This document shows positions 45,748 to 59,708 of a stretch of DNA of 64,000 nucleotides, piece after piece. The DNA lies in contig CAXKVR010000043.1 of the NCBI GenBank assembly GCA_964058845.1, positions 620,001 to 684,000 on the forward strand, read 5' to 3'. Both the position numbers and the translations under genes were made by a program. The notes under the pieces are model-generated. The model searched no databases. It was not told the DNA's origin and was given only the letters and a program-made list of their open reading frames with translations. The DNA is from Carex sylvatica. Taxonomy: Eukaryota > Streptophyta > Magnoliopsida > Poales > Cyperaceae. Positions within the stretch are counted from its first letter, which is position 1; every line of letters starts with the position of its first letter.

Positions 45748-45952
45748 TTTTTTCTATTCTTTCTATGGAATTAATTTTTTTTCAATTCCTTCTATGGAAT
45801 TGAATTTTTTTCTATTCCTTCAATGGAGTTAAATTTTTTTCTATTCCTTCTATGAAATTGAATTTCTTTTTAATATTTTCTATGTAATTGATTTTTTTAT
45901 ATTATCTATGGAATTGATTTTTTTCGATATTTTCTATGGAATCGAATTTTAA
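45748..45952. repeat. About 7 units of a 28-30 bp repeat (TTCTATGGAATTGAA)
   Basis: Units of TTCTATTCCTTCTATGGAAT followed by TGAATTTTT repeat with substitutions and small indels. Each unit contains the partial palindrome ATTCC...GGAAT. Confidence 0.75.
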
Positions 45953-47799
45953 ATGCACTCCTTCGAATAATATATATTATTTCAAAAAAAAAATCTTCCT
46001 CCGTAAGTCATGGATCTAATTCTAATGCAATTTCAAATTAATTTTAAAGTAATACAAATTTTCCGATCTGATAAATCTTATATTTTTGTTCTCCTATTTC
46101 TCAATCTCTCTTTCGTTCTCTTCTCTCCTTTTTTTTTCCGGCAACAATATCCTCACATAGGTATGACATAAAAGTCCATCGGTTCGATCATGCCCACTCG
46201 GCCCGATCCAAACCATGCCTACAGGTGTTTAGCACATTTTAATTGATTTATTTGACAATTTTAGAGTGGTATGACCATGTTTATTACCTAAAACAAGTAG
46301 AGACACATCAACATAAATCTTGCTGCCTATTTCTTGCTTCAATTCAGATTTTTGCAATTGCACTTTACTTAATTACATGAGAACAAAGTGCTGAATTATC
46401 ACAGCAAAGATGTGACTCGACTAAATGTAGTTTGAATAGACATAAATATGCTAATTAAATTGCTCTTAATCTAACCTTTTTGCTATTGAATTTGATGCTG
46501 GAAACAAATTTGTTGATTGAATTTTTTATGCTGAGTTTTCCTAGCTGCTAGTAGTTTTTTATGTAGGAAATAAAATAAAAAAAATGTTCGTATTATATGT
46601 AAATATAGGTTGATAATTTAAGGTTTCAAATTTTGAGGTCCCAAGAAATGGGTTTTCATATATTTTAGGTATTTTGATTTGAAATATGAAATTTATTTTT
46701 ACTTTATTTATAATTTGATGGGAACATTTGTCCACAAATTTTTTCCCCTTAAAATATCTTTTTTTTGAGCTGATAAATGAAATGTTTTATGCTACTAAAG
46801 GTAATAAATATATTATTTATTGAGAAATTCATTCAATTATTTTTTTCTAAAGAGCATGAACATGTGAAAAAAGCAAGAATCATGCTGAAATTTCAAATGC
46901 AAATTGGTTTTCTGATTTGAACTGAGATGAAATGCAAGAATCCAACTGAAAAATAATGTGCAAGCTGTTCTTTGACTGGTCCTACCACTTGCAAAGTTGA
47001 ATCATAACTTACCATATATTTTACTATTTTCGTACATATTATTTTAGGCTTCAAAATATAATGCAATCATGTATATAACTCATGAAATGTAAATTTCAAA
47101 ATTTCTTTTGTGACATTTAGAAAATAAATTTACTAAGTTTAGGCCACTTGAAAAGATAACTTGTACAAAAATCTTATCCTTTGCATATTGTGTTATTTAG
47201 AAGTTTCATTTTAGAGATGAAAATAACATATGCTTGATTCAAATACTAATTTGTAGCAAGGCAAAGCATGAACTCTAAGAGTTTGCTCATTTTAAAGTTA
47301 TTATAATAGTTCATAATTTTTCTGAAATTAATTTTGAAAGGATTAGCTTATCTATATTCTTATTGATAAATGTATTCATGATTCACTCATTGCAACTATA
47401 TATGTCAAAAGTAAAGCCTTGACATGACTTTTGAGTGCAAACTGACATTAATTTCATACGACAAATAATAATTAACATTTGATTCATAAAAATAGATAAT
47501 ACAAATGAGAGCGATATTTGAAATACACACATATCGGTAAGCAATGAGAATAGAGCTAGCCTTGCATGATATATAGTCTAGTGTATCCAAGTCCCCATTC
47601 CCAATTTGGTGACCATGACCCATCAGTAATGCATGCAAATAATAGCATCGATCATTGCTGATAGTTACCTGAGTTGCATGTGCTTGTACCGAAGGGCCTA
47701 CATGTGATCGTGAAATAGTGATTTCCATTTGAATATTTTGAAGGAAAAATTAAACTGAACCTGTCCAAAGTTGGTTGTTTTTCTTCATACAACTTCTCG

Positions 47800-48720
47800 T
47801 TGCGACATCGCCAACCAAATAGTGCAGGCTATACTAGCAAAATCAATCCACTGCTCCTCACTCAGCTCTTGTCCAAGGGTTGACAAAGTCTGAGTTTAAG
47901 GCTAGCTCTATCATTACATGTGATCTGAGAGGAATTGGGGAAGAGAACCAGCAACTTCTGGCAAAGTCACACAGTCAGGAACATGAAATGAACCGTATTC
48001 TCCTCTGCACACCCACACGTTGCACACATGGAATCGATCCTGATCCCTCTTGACGCTAGAATATGCCCCAGGGGTAGAGCATTATGCGAAAGGCACCAAA
48101 GAAAAACCCTTAACCGAGGCATGCATCACCCATCCTTTCTTCCATACCACCTTTCAAACACTATGAATTTCAGCCCTCTGATTCGAACCCTCCTGTGCAA
48201 GATGTTGGTATGCATGGCATGCTTAGCAGAGAAAGCTAGCACCATTTGATGATGGCAAGAATATTAAGCGATCAATTGAATGAGGATCTTCATTGCTGCT
48301 GAGTAACCTAGAACCTGGATAATTTCATCCATATTAATTCCACCCGGAATCATCATGGAGTAGTAGGTCTTTAACACGCATGGCGGACTGCTGATAAGAA
48401 GAAGGTTTGAGCTGCAACACCCCATCAAACCAGGGTTGACCAAAGGCAGAGCAATTGCGGGCTTAGCAGTTGGGGCGACCTTCACACCTTTGATCATTTT
48501 CTTCTCAATTAAAAAAGGCAAACCCTCTTGATAAAATATCCATATATACCAAGTATGAATAAGTAAGGTGACATGGCACAGCTAGCCTTGACGAAGGCCG
48601 CATTGGAGGGTTTAAAAAACCCGTCTCCTCGCCCATTAAAAACCAATGAAAATTCTACTGATTTGACACAACCCATTATCCAAGACCAAGAGCAAAACAA
48701 TGGAGGCAACCCGTAAAGCG
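47800..48720 (-). pseudogene. Degenerate LINE: reverse transcriptase C-terminal part and zf-RVT
   Basis: On the minus strand CVKSVEFSLVFNGRGDGFFK, then SPYLFILG (about 48680-48540), matches the part of plant L1 reverse transcriptases leading into RQGDPLSPYLF. Downstream pieces include VLKTYYSMMIPGGINMD and, near 48030-47985, MCATCGCAEENTVHFMF, the CxxC...H pattern of the zf-RVT domain. Many stops and frameshifts separate them, so this is a dead copy. Confidence 0.7.
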
Positions 48721-49439
48721 GGAGAATATCGCTAAAGAAATCTCAATCCATGCGATCTTTCTTTTTCCTCTGTTAGCCGAACGCCTTCTGAATTTTGAAT
48801 TGACCTTATAGAGTTTCTTGGATTTTGTGCTACAGCCTATGCGTGAAAAAATGGTATTGCGGGCTTTATGTATAATGGCTAGAGGTTTGACACTACCCGC
48901 CTAGAGCAGCCCGTGCCCGGTCCGCTCGTGCCCGAGCCCGAGTATAGGACGGATAAACGGGTACACGGGTAGGAGTATAAAATGGACAGGGCACGTCTTT
49001 TCGGAAAAAAACCCGACCATAACCGGACCGATTTACCCGTACCCGTATACCCCCGTGCACGTGAACTCGTGTGCTCGGGCCCGCAACCGTATACCCGTGT
49101 ATCCGTACCCATTTTTTTTTTATTTCAAATTTTTCAAATTTTCCCTCCTCCCGCATGTTCAAACAAAACCGAGCTCAGACCGATTTTTTTTTTTCAAATT
49201 TTATTCCCCCTTCAACATTTTCTTTAAATACACCCCTCTTCCTCTCCATATTTTCACACTCTCTTAATCTCTCAATCTCTCATTATCTCAATATCTCATT
49301 TTATTATTCTCAATTTTTAGATTTATTATTTAAAAAAAAAAATATAGTTGTAAATTTAATTCATTCTACAAATACGCAAATGAAATTACGAAGTTCGGTA
49401 CTTCCCGCAAGATTTATCCGTGAAATTTAAATGTTACAT

Positions 49440-52400
49440 TTATTTCATGTTAGATTAATTTATTTTTGTAGAGTAAATTTAGTTTAAGTTAGATTTATTG
49501 AATATTAAGTAATTAGACTTGTTACATTTATTTTATGTTAGATTTGTTAAATTTGTTAAGTAATTAGATTTCTTAGATTTATTTTATGTTAGATTTGTTA
49601 GATTTGTTAAGTAATTAGATTTGTTTTGAATATGTTAGATTTTATTTCTGAAATGTTGGATTTATTTTTAATAGGTTAAATAAATAGGTTAGAATTATTT
49701 TTGTGAATATGTGAAGTAATTAGATTTGTTTTGAATATGTTATATTTTATTTTTGAAATTCGGATTTATTTTTAATATGTTAAAAAAATGTGTTAGAATT
49801 ATTTTTGTGAATATGTGAAGTAATTATATTTGTTTTGAATAGGTTAGATTTATTTTTCAAAATGTTGGATTTATTTTTAATAGGTTAAAAAAATTTGTTA
49901 GATTTATTTTTTTGAATATGTGAAGTAATTAGATTCGTTTTGAATAAGTTAGATTTTATTTTTGAAATTCGGATTTATTTTTAATAGGTTAAACAAAAAG
50001 TGGTAGAATTATTTTTGTGAATATGTGAAGTAATTATATTTGTTTTGAATATGTTAGATTTTATTTTTGAATATGTGAAGTAATTATATTTGTTTTAAAT
50101 TCTGTTTTTTAAAATTCTGTTTTTTAATTCTGTTTTTTTAATTCTGTTTTTTAAATTCTGTTTTTTAAATTCTATTTTTTAAATTCTATTTTTTTAATAT
50201 CTATTTTTTAAGTTCTATTTTTTATTTCTGTTTTTTAAATTTCTTTTTTTTAAATTTCTGTATTTTTAATTTCTGTTTTTAATTTCTGTTTTTTAAATTC
50301 TTTTTTTTTAATTCTGTTTTCTAATTTTTGTTTTTTTAATTTCTATTTTTAATAGGTTAAATAAATAGGTTAGAATTATTTATGTGAATATGTGAAGTAA
50401 TTAGATTTGTTTTGAATATGTTAGATTTTATTTTTGAAATTCGGATTTATTTTTAATATGTTAAAAAAATGTGTTAGAATTATTTTTGTGAATATGTGAA
50501 GTAATTATATTTATTTTGAATAGGTTAGATTTATTTTTTAAAATGTGAAGTAATTATATTTATTTTAAATTCTGTTTTTTAATTTCTGTTTTCTAAATTC
50601 TGTTTTTTTTTAAATTCTGTTTTTTAAATTCTGTTTTTTAATTTCTGTTTTTTAATAGGTTAAATAAATAGGTTAGAATTATTTTGGTGAATATGTGAAG
50701 TAATTATATTTGTTTTAAATTCTGTTTTTTAATTTCTGTTTTTAATAGGTTAAATAAATAGGTTAGAATTATTTTTGTGAATACGTGAAGTAATTATATT
50801 TGTTTTGAATATGTTAGATTTTATTTTTGAATATGTGAAGTAATTATATTTGTTTTAAATTCTGTTTTTTAAATTCTGTTTTTTTAAATTCTATTTTTTT
50901 ATTCTGTTTTTTTAATTCTGTTTTTTTAATTCTGTTTTTTAAATTCTATTTTTTTAATATCTGTTTTTTAAATTCTATTTTTTAATTTCTGTTTTTTAAT
51001 TTTTTTTTTAATTTATGTATTTTAAATTTCTGTTTTTAATTTCTGTTTTTTAAATTCTGTTTTTTAAATTCTGTTTTCTAATTTCTGTTTTTTTAATTTC
51101 TATTTTTAATAGGTTAAATAAATAGGTTAGAATTATTTATGTGAATATGTGAAGTAATTATATTTGTTTTGAATATGTTAGATTTTATTTTTCAAATTCG
51201 GATTTATTTTTAATATGTTAAAAAAATGTGTTAGAATTATTTTTGTGAATATGTGAAGTAATTATATTTATTTTGAATAGGTTAGATTTATTTTTTAAAA
51301 TGTGAAGTAATTATATTTGTTTTAAATTCTGTTTTTTAATTTCTGTTTTTTTAATTCTGTTTTTTAATTTCTGTTTTTTAAATTCTGTTTTTTTTAAATT
51401 CTATTTTTTAAATTCTGTTTTGTAAATTCTGTTTTTTAAATTCTGTTTTTTTTTTAAATTCTGTTTTCTAAATTCTGTTTTTTTTTTAAATTCTGTTTTT
51501 TAAATTCTGTTTTTTTTTTCTGTTTTCTAAATTCTGTTTTTTAATTTTTGTTTTTTTTATTTCTGTATTTTTAATTTCTTTTTTTTAATTTCTTTTTTTA
51601 ATTTCTGTTTTTTAAATTCTGTTTTTTAAATTCTGTTTTTTAAATTCTGTTTTTTAATTTCTGTTTTTTAATAGGTTAAATAAATAGGTTAGAATTATTT
51701 TTGTGAATATTTGAAGTAATTATATTTGTTTTGAATATGTTAGATTTTATTTTTGAAATTCGAATTTATTTTTAATATGTTAAAAAAATGTGTTAGAATT
51801 ATTTTTGTGAATATGTGAAGTAATTATATTTGTTTTGAATAGATTAGATTTATTTTTCAAAATGTTGAATTTATTTTTAATAGGTTAAAAAAAATTGTTA
51901 GATTTATTTTTTTGAATATGTGAAGTAATTAGATTTGTTTTGAATAGGTTAGATTTTATTTTTGAAATTCGGATTTATTTTTAATAGGATAAAAAAATGT
52001 GTTAGAATTATTTTTGTGAATATGTGAAGTAATTATATTTGTTTTGAATATGTTAGATTTTATTTTTGAATATGTGAAGTAATTATATTTATTTTAAATT
52101 CTGTTTTTAATTTTTTTTTTATTTCTGTTTTTTAATTTCTGTTTCTTAATTTTGATTTTTTAAAATATGTTTTTTAAATTCTGGTTTTTAATTTCTGTTT
52201 TTTAAATTTTATTTTTTAAATTCTATTTTTTAAATTCTGTTTTTTAAATTCTGTTTTTTTAATTTTTGTTTTTTAATTTTTGTTTTTTAATTTTTGGTTT
52301 TTAAATTCTTTTTTTTAAATTGTATTTTTTAATTTCTATTTTTTAAATTCTGTTTTTTAATTTCTGTTTTTTAAATTCTGTTTTTTAATTTCTATTTTTT

Positions 52401-52544
52401 AATTTCTGTTTTTTAATTTCTGTTTTAATTTCTGTTTTTTAATTTCTGTTTTTTTAATTTCTATTTTTTAATAGGTTAAATAAATAGGTTAGATATTATT
52501 TTTGAATGTGTTAAGTAATTTATATATTTTTTTGAATAGGTTTA
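49440..52544. repeat. T-rich, C-poor complex satellite
   Basis: Two modules alternate. One is a unit of about 70-150 bp containing GTGAATATGTGAAGTAATTA, TTTGTTTTGAATATGTTAGA and TTTTAATAGGTTAAATAAAT. The other is a run of 12-14 bp units, AATTCTGTTTTTTA. C is nearly absent from the plus strand over 3 kb. It lies immediately before the first recognisable transposase exon, in the position of a leader or intron. Confidence 0.85.
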
Positions 52545-55500
52545 AAAAATAACAACTCCTAATCGCGAATCAGTGGAAGAAACCATCCAAAGATATTCGA
52601 CCGATCTTTTTGGCCCCGTCCCCGATATGCCACCACCTAATTATCCACAAAATTATCAACCCAATTATACTGCTAGTCCTCCCAAATACAATCACCTAAT
52701 TATCCATACCCTTATCCACAAAATTATCCAAGAAGAGACCTAATGCTCCAAACAAAATATCAACAACCCCGACAAATGAGTGCACCGCCACAATATTATA
52801 CTTCAAACGATCCAAATGTATTCATTCCACAAGAAACACTTCAACTAACACCACTGTATACATATGGCATGGGCTCTTCTTCTGTAGCATCGAGTCATGT
52901 CACACCCCGAAATAAGGAGTTGTGCAGTCACGCCGTGAATACATAGTTTCCTATATACTCACAAAGCAATTACGAAATATAATTCCAAACAAGTAATTTA
53001 ATCATGCCATAATTACCATAACAGTAAAATTTGTGCCATCTATTTATATTGTCTTATTTCCAAGAAAACTTTTATCAAGAATTCATTAACAAAACATGCA
53101 TATATTATCATAATATCCATAAAAGTAGTACTGCTATAAACTCTTTATAACATATAGTCAAATGAAACTAAAAACAATATTTAACATTTTTAACAACAAC
53201 ATAGTCTAATTGAAGGGTATGTACAACAAAACAATTTACAAACCTCCAATAAGATAATAAAAACTTTTATAGTAACATGGCAGATTCCTATACATACAAG
53301 GCTTACTTCTCACTCAATATAATCGAAATCCTTATTCTCGCTTTCCTGAAATAAAATAACATAAAAATCCACGAGGGGGAAGAGGGGTGAGAAACTTGTC
53401 AAACGTTTCTCAGTGCAAAATTTAAATAGGGCTACTGGATTTGTAAGAAATCCATTACTAGAACTAAATAATCATAATATTACAATATTAAGTTAATCAG
53501 ACAATAATAATGAATGCATATGCTCAAGATTGATATCAAATGAAATTCAACATATATCACATTCAAAGATAATCAAAGAGCTGTTACTCATAATATTTGG
53601 ACCTAATCAATAAAATCACTAGGTCAGATCACCACTGATAGATATAAGATATCTATCAGCTTTGGCTTAAACAGTTATGTATTTCCTGGTTTGTAGTCAA
53701 CACACATATCAATTTAGTGAATCAGATTAACAATAATATATTCCAATAATATGCAACAGATTTTCACCCTTACCAAAAAGTGACAAATAAAACATTCGAT
53801 ATACCACAGTTCTACTATTCCTGCAATCACAATTTACATTATCCTCTACCCAACCGGTACTGGGTTCAGTTGAGGTCATTCACCGTATGTGCATATGGAT
53901 CCTGAATCAAAGTCTAGCGTCGACTCTAGACTTTGCAGTAAACAATAAAATAAATCAATTCAATACTGTGGTCCCATTCAATTTTAAGAAACGAGAGGAC
54001 AGCCAATCAATGACACAGTACCAAAATGATAAATCATCACAGTTATAAAAATTCAAGTATGCTATTAACTTACCTTATGCAAATGATGCAATGACGCTAG
54101 AAATCAGAAATTCAACATGCTAATATACATAGTTATTTAGTTCTTAGAAATAAAAATCAAGACCAATCCCGTGAACCTCCGCACCTGATCACGTATGGTG
54201 CGTAGAGGATCAGCTATCACTAGATTCAGAACTTCAGACGATCTCGCTAAGTCGTGCTCGATAGGATCTATGCCTATGTTAACATAGCATAGGTTGGTTA
54301 GTAAGATAAAATCATATGAACCAAGTAAATCTTATAAAAATACTTTCACTAATTAAACTTCTAAATCTAATATATAAATCACATTAAGACTTCTACTTTT
54401 CTCATCCAATGTATAAATTTTATATACCCATATACATATATCACATAGGTGAATCAGTGCCTTGCTAAATATAATCACTTTCACTAAGTAAATCCTTTGA
54501 AACCATTTTCATTAAGCAAAGCTTATGATCTAGTGTATGCATATATCTATGTCCAGTAATTGGATTCAAATTTTTTTTTTCAAGGCTTGAGTTTACTATG
54601 AAAACTTGTATCATTTCATTTAGAACAAAATTGCAATCATTCCCGAATCCTATAGTTCTTCTTATTTTTAGTACCTATTTAAATTATTTCATTCATATCA
54701 TTTCCTTATCACAGTTATCCATGAATAATATTGCTCTAATATACATTTTAGTTAAACTGACATGGTCAATTCACTAAATTAGAAAATTTTGCAAGTTCAA
54801 CCCTTAAACCTTGAAATATACCATATCTTAGTATCGACACTGGTACGGAATGGTATCGGTGTCACTAGATGAAAATTGAATACTAAAATACTTGCAACTC
54901 TAGATTTTAACAAGAAAATTGGTACAATAAGATATCAGTAATAGGAGGGAACAAAAGTATACGGTGAGCAGCTCCAATTTCTCGAGCTAAGCAATTCTAA
55001 TTGCAAGGTTCAGTCGAAGAGAATTTGAAACCCTAGCGAAATTGAGAAAGGGACGGACTTGAATAGAAATTGAAACAAGGGTTTTGAGAGAGAGAGTAAA
55101 AGCGGTAGAAGAGTAAAAAGTAAAATATCTCAAAGGATAAGTATAAACTTATATTTCTATTCTATTTAATTGAGCTGCTGCAATTTTCTTTGCTCTAAGG
55201 TCTACGGCCCAGTTTGCATATAAATAAATATAACAGCTTTGAAGATTTTAATTGGTCAATGGATACTATACTTAGATAAATTTTCAAAGTTTATCATTTC
55301 TAGATTTTTCATGATTCGGGATTCTAAAAATTAAATTTCGAAATTTTTGTTAAACTCTCAATATGCATATTATTTAATATTTTCAATTACCCTTTTATAA
55401 CATTTACAATGTTACAAGTCAATTCACTGACACTGTTCCTATAGGAGGTACACCTTCGACAGGTGAACCTGAAATTCAAGAAGAAGTTGTACATCCTTCG

Positions 55501-57660
55501 ACAAGTGTCCCACCACAAGAACCAGTAGGAAAGAAGACTAAAAGACCTGCTCCTAAATACAATCAATCGTGGGCGAGATTTTATAAGATTACCAGAGATA
55601 AGGCCGAAATTATGCAATTTCTATAATGTAAGGTAAAAGGCTACAATAATTTTTTTGAGTATAAACAATATAGTGATATAACTAGCTTTAAGAGACATGT
55701 CGAAATGCACGAAAGAAAGGGTGAGGTTTCAAGTGAAAATCCTGAACCGAGACAAATTCAAACTCTTATAAACGCAGATGGTACCAGAATCAACCCAAAA
55801 TTCGATGAATAAAAAATGCTTAGTGAATTGACCCGGTAAATTATCCATAAAGAACAACCAATAAGTATGGATGGTTGCACGAGTTTTACCCAGTTATGCA
55901 TTCGGGAGTTAGCTCAACCAATGTATAAGAGGGTCTATCATAGAAAGATAGTTAGTGAAATAAAAAATCAGTTTACTTCGATAAAAAATGACCTTAAAAC
56001 TCAATTTGCATACCAAAACAATAAGGTGTCAATTACCTCCGATATATGGACTGCCGGTAAACATGGATTTGGGTACTCTTGTATTATCGGGCATTGAATC
56101 GATGATCATTGGATATTACAAAAAAAGATATTAATTTTTCGAGTGTTGGATTCCCCCACACTGCAAATGTAATTTTCAAATCTATTATTGAGGTCTTAGA
56201 AGAGTATAACCTTAAGAGGAATATGGGTAACAAGGTTTTTTCTATATCTTTCGATAATGCTAGCAACAACATTGCTTCCATTGAGATTTTTAATTGGTCA
56301 CTAAATCCGATCATGAATGGTGAAATATTTCACCAAAAGTGTGCTTGTCACATTCTTAACCTCGTCGTGAAGGCGGGTCTAAAAACAGAAGCCGTAAAAC
56401 TATTGATAATTAAATTTAAGGATGCTCTCAACACATTGTTTCAAACCAATAAAGAAAACAGCAGTTTGCTGAATTGTGCGTCAACTATAGATTAAGCAAG
56501 TTGAAGGTACCTTGGGATATAGATACCCGTTGAACCGATGGCTTCCTTACAAAGCTGTCATAGGGGAGTTTTTGAGAAGCTCCACCCCTGAGGCACTACG
56601 ATTGGAACTCATTGACGAAGAATGGGAGCAACTGCAAAGGCTTAGCAAATTCCTACGGATCTTTTTTACTGCAACCGTCCAACTATCTTGCTCGTGCTCA
56701 CCGACGTCATTTGAGTTGTTGAGACATCTCTGTGACATCTCCAAGGTGTATTGCGAATTGGAACAAGCTGAAACCTACGATGCATCTCTCACGCCGATTG
56801 TAGATGCCATGAAACAAAAATTCCTAAAATATTGGAAAGATGTACCCCACCTGGCCATTATCGCAAACTGCCTCAACCCGGTATACAAGAAGTTTTACAC
56901 AATCAAAATAGTTGAGAGGTACAAACAGAATTTATATTTAGACTCAACCAAGGTGGAGGCATACGTGAATTCGAAGTTTGATGAGATGTTTAACGTATAC
57001 CACTCAAGAATGAGTGATAACCAAAACCCGGCTTCGTCCCGTCCCTAAGTATGAATATAAATATACATGTATTTTTAATCTTTATTATTTATAATATCTA
57101 CATTATTTGTCCACTAATTTTTTATTTTTTAATATACATGTTTTTTTTTAAATAGTTCCACTTCTATGAGCACTAGCAGTGGTGGATTATTAGCAGATTT
57201 TCAGTCGGAGAGCGAACCGCACACATCCATAAATGAGTTATTGAGCTATATATCGATGCTCAACGAAAATGAACAAGGATTTGACGTCATGGCGTGGTGG
57301 AGGAGGCATTAAAGGGCCTTACCAATATTGGCGATGATGGCCCGCGACGTATTTGCCGTGCCCGTATCAACTGTCCCTTCCGAAAGTTGTTTTAGTTCGG
57401 CGAACAGTATTCTCTCTGATAAACGAAGTAAGTTAGGTGCACATGTTTTTGAGAGACTTGTGTGCTTGAAAGATTGGATTGCTGCTGAAGAGCGCATGCA
57501 ACATGTGCCTCAACAACCATTATCATCTGAAGCCAACACTGAAGAAAGCAGCACCGAGGCGCGGCACGAGGCTAATTCGGATTCAGACGGCGTCGAAGAG
57601 AGCGAACAATGGTATATAAATCCAAACTACAAGATAGGTAGTGTCGGTATAAATTTCTAA
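52545..57660 (+). pseudogene. hAT (zf-BED/RNase H/hATC) transposase pseudogene
   Basis: The N-terminal Pro/Tyr/Asn-rich part (52549-52897, one frameshift near 52690) continues after the LTR at 55417. Next come a degraded BED finger (SWARFYKI ... TSFKRHVEMH, about 55568-55720), the RNase H-like core with TSDIWTAG (first Asp, about 56038) and SFDNASNN (second Asp, about 56250), and the insert/helical part at 56512-57048. An intron-like GT...AG stretch follows (57049-57154), then the hATC dimerisation domain FDVMAWWRRH and VPSESCFSSANSILSDKRSK (57280-57440). Several codons that read Gln or Trp in relatives are TAA or TGA. Not functional. Confidence 0.85.
52898..55416. mobile_element. Solo LTR (family A), 2519 bp, TSD AGTCA, inside the hAT gene
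   Basis: It starts TGTCACACCCCG and ends ATGTTACA, flanked by perfect AGTCA (52893-52897 and 55417-55421). It shares blocks with the LTR at 29955 (CCCAACCGGTACTGG, GAGG..CATTCACC, the leader CTCAGTGC..A). There is no internal domain. It interrupts the transposase frame. Confidence 0.85.
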
Positions 57661-58495
57661 CATCTTTTAATATTTATGGTTATTTTTAAAATTATAAATT
57701 TCTAAACATTTCAATTAGTTTTTAAATTATTCATTTTAAAGAAGAATTACTAAAAAAAAAAAGTTAGAACTCCGCCTATGTTATTTTACATAGCCGGTCC
57801 CAAGTCCGGAATAAAGGAGGGTAAATTTTATTTTTTAATCTGTTATTTTAAAATAATTCATAATTATTTTTAAAGTAATTAATTTAAGAAATTTTTTATT
57901 TTTATTTTATTGTTTTAAAGTTTTTGATTTAATTATATTTTTGATTTATATTTTATTTAACTTATTAAAAATAAATGAATATATTATCAATTTAAAATGT
58001 AAACTAAAAATTTCTAGATATAAATAAATTATGAAATTATATAATTAGAATCAGAATTTGAAAATAAAATAAAATGACTCGTGTAAAAAAAAAAATAAAT
58101 ATATTTGTACTTAACTAAATAAATATATAAATTTTCGCATGAATAATTTTTATATATAAGTTACAAATTTTATTTATTTATATACACTATTTGATATTGA
58201 ACTATTCTGATTTTAAAAGTCGAATTATAAACACGTAATAATATTCGTACAACACCGTAAAAAAAAAAAAAAAAAAAAAACCCGACCTGCCCCTACCCGG
58301 ACCGCCCGGTCCCATACCTGGACCGCCCTGCCCCTCAAGGGTACAACAGGTACGGGTATAAGACGGGCAAGGCACGGTTTTTAAAAAAAAACCCGTGATG
58401 CCCGGCCCATGGTACCCGTCTATCCATGATACCCGTGCCCGATCCCTACCTGTGCCCGTGCCCGGATATGCCCAGCCCGCCCTGCCCCTATCCGA

Positions 58496-59708
58496 GAGCA
58501 AAACACTAATAACGGCCTACTAAGACGATTAATTAAGAATGCAAATAATTTAATTACCCCTAAACAACTATTTAATTATCCGTTACCATAAATTCAATAA
58601 ATTCAATTCTCCTCTCAAATCTGAATGTGCATACACGACTAGCTAGCTCCTTAATTTCCTTTTAGTTTCTTTGTTTTTGGTCGCAACAATTTGAGCATTC
58701 CAATTTAATTCGTCACGCCTGTATTTAATAGTCCATCGATCACATATATACATTCCAATTTCATTTGTCACCAAAACGAATACAATTGTGATCTCCATCC
58801 AATTGGTTTCATCCCAAAAACTTGGTATGTACGTCTTGCTTTCACATTCCAATTCTTTTTTTTTTTTGAAAATATTTCCATTTTAATTTACGTTTGCGTT
58901 TCTTTTACTCTCAATATCTCATGCATACGTGCATGGATGATTTATTATTTTTGTAGGATGCGCATGACAACGCCCGGCCTATACAAAATATCTTCGATAG
59001 AATGATCAACATGTAATGTACCGACCTCTCAACATTAATAACTAGATCAAGCTTTCCTTAACAAGAATTAATGAGCACAACGAATAGCCAATTTTATTAC
59101 TTCAATATAAAATTTTACATGAGTTTTGCCATGTTGTTCTTCACAAAAATTTTGTTTTGATATTCCCTGCTCGATCTATATACCGGAGCCATCGATTTGT
59201 TTGTTTGTTCATGTTCATTGAAAAAAGAACAATAAAAGTTATCACTTTACTGTTAGTATTTTTACCAAGGATGGAGTTACTTTCAGAGCAACAATTAAAT
59301 TATTGAGAGCATAAAGAAAAAGTTTTTCTCTTAATATCTAATTTACCCTTCACTGATGCATACAGTAGACCCAATAGAACTAGTCTTCTCCATTGCATAT
59401 CCATTAATGGATCCAAACCATCTTGCACCAATACTTTTTAAAAGGCGAACTGGTGCGAGAAGAACAAAACCTCTTATCTCAATAGTTCATGTTAATTTAT
59501 ACATTTTTTTTGCTTTTACATATTAAAAAGTTAATCCAGCTTGTACATGAATGGTAACTCTATATATATTCCTTCTTCATCTTGCAACATAAAACTTATT
59601 TTCACTTTTCATATATTATATAGGACAAAGCTAAAGATACAAATGAATGTAACATAATAAATATGTGATTAAGGATTTTGTGCCAATATCTATTAATTAC
59701 AAAACCAA
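58496..59708. other. Intergenic and 3' flank of the ABCI gene
   Basis: Unique AT-rich DNA with an ATTCCAATT motif repeated about four times at 58690-58855. No exon or bounded element recognised. Confidence 0.4.

Larger units (their letters stand above)
43376..47760. other. Long AT-rich stretch, no gene seen
   Basis: It contains three local tandem features listed separately. A TATAAATA (45136-45143) followed by GGGGTGTTACA near 45166 resembles the end of an LTR, but I found no partner end. A minus-strand frame at 47405-47728 has no recognised domain. The rest is featureless. Confidence 0.4.
48880..58495 (+). mobile_element. Large degenerate hAT transposon, about 9.6 kb
   Basis: GC-rich subterminal clusters of CCCGTGCCC/GGGTACGGG motifs lie at both ends (48900-49100 and 58275-58495). 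The right end, read inward, is TAGGGGCAGGGCGGGC, typical of plant hATs. The left end is probably TAGAGG or TAGAGCAGCCCG near 48881-48902. No matching 8-bp duplication was found, so limits are approximate. Between them lie a T-rich satellite, a hAT transposase pseudogene and a solo LTR. Without the LTR the element would be about 7 kb. Confidence 0.65.

Noticed and set aside
48880..58495. Exact hAT ends with an 8-bp duplication
   Set aside because: Several candidate left ends were tried and none gives matching 8-bp flanks, so only approximate limits are reported.
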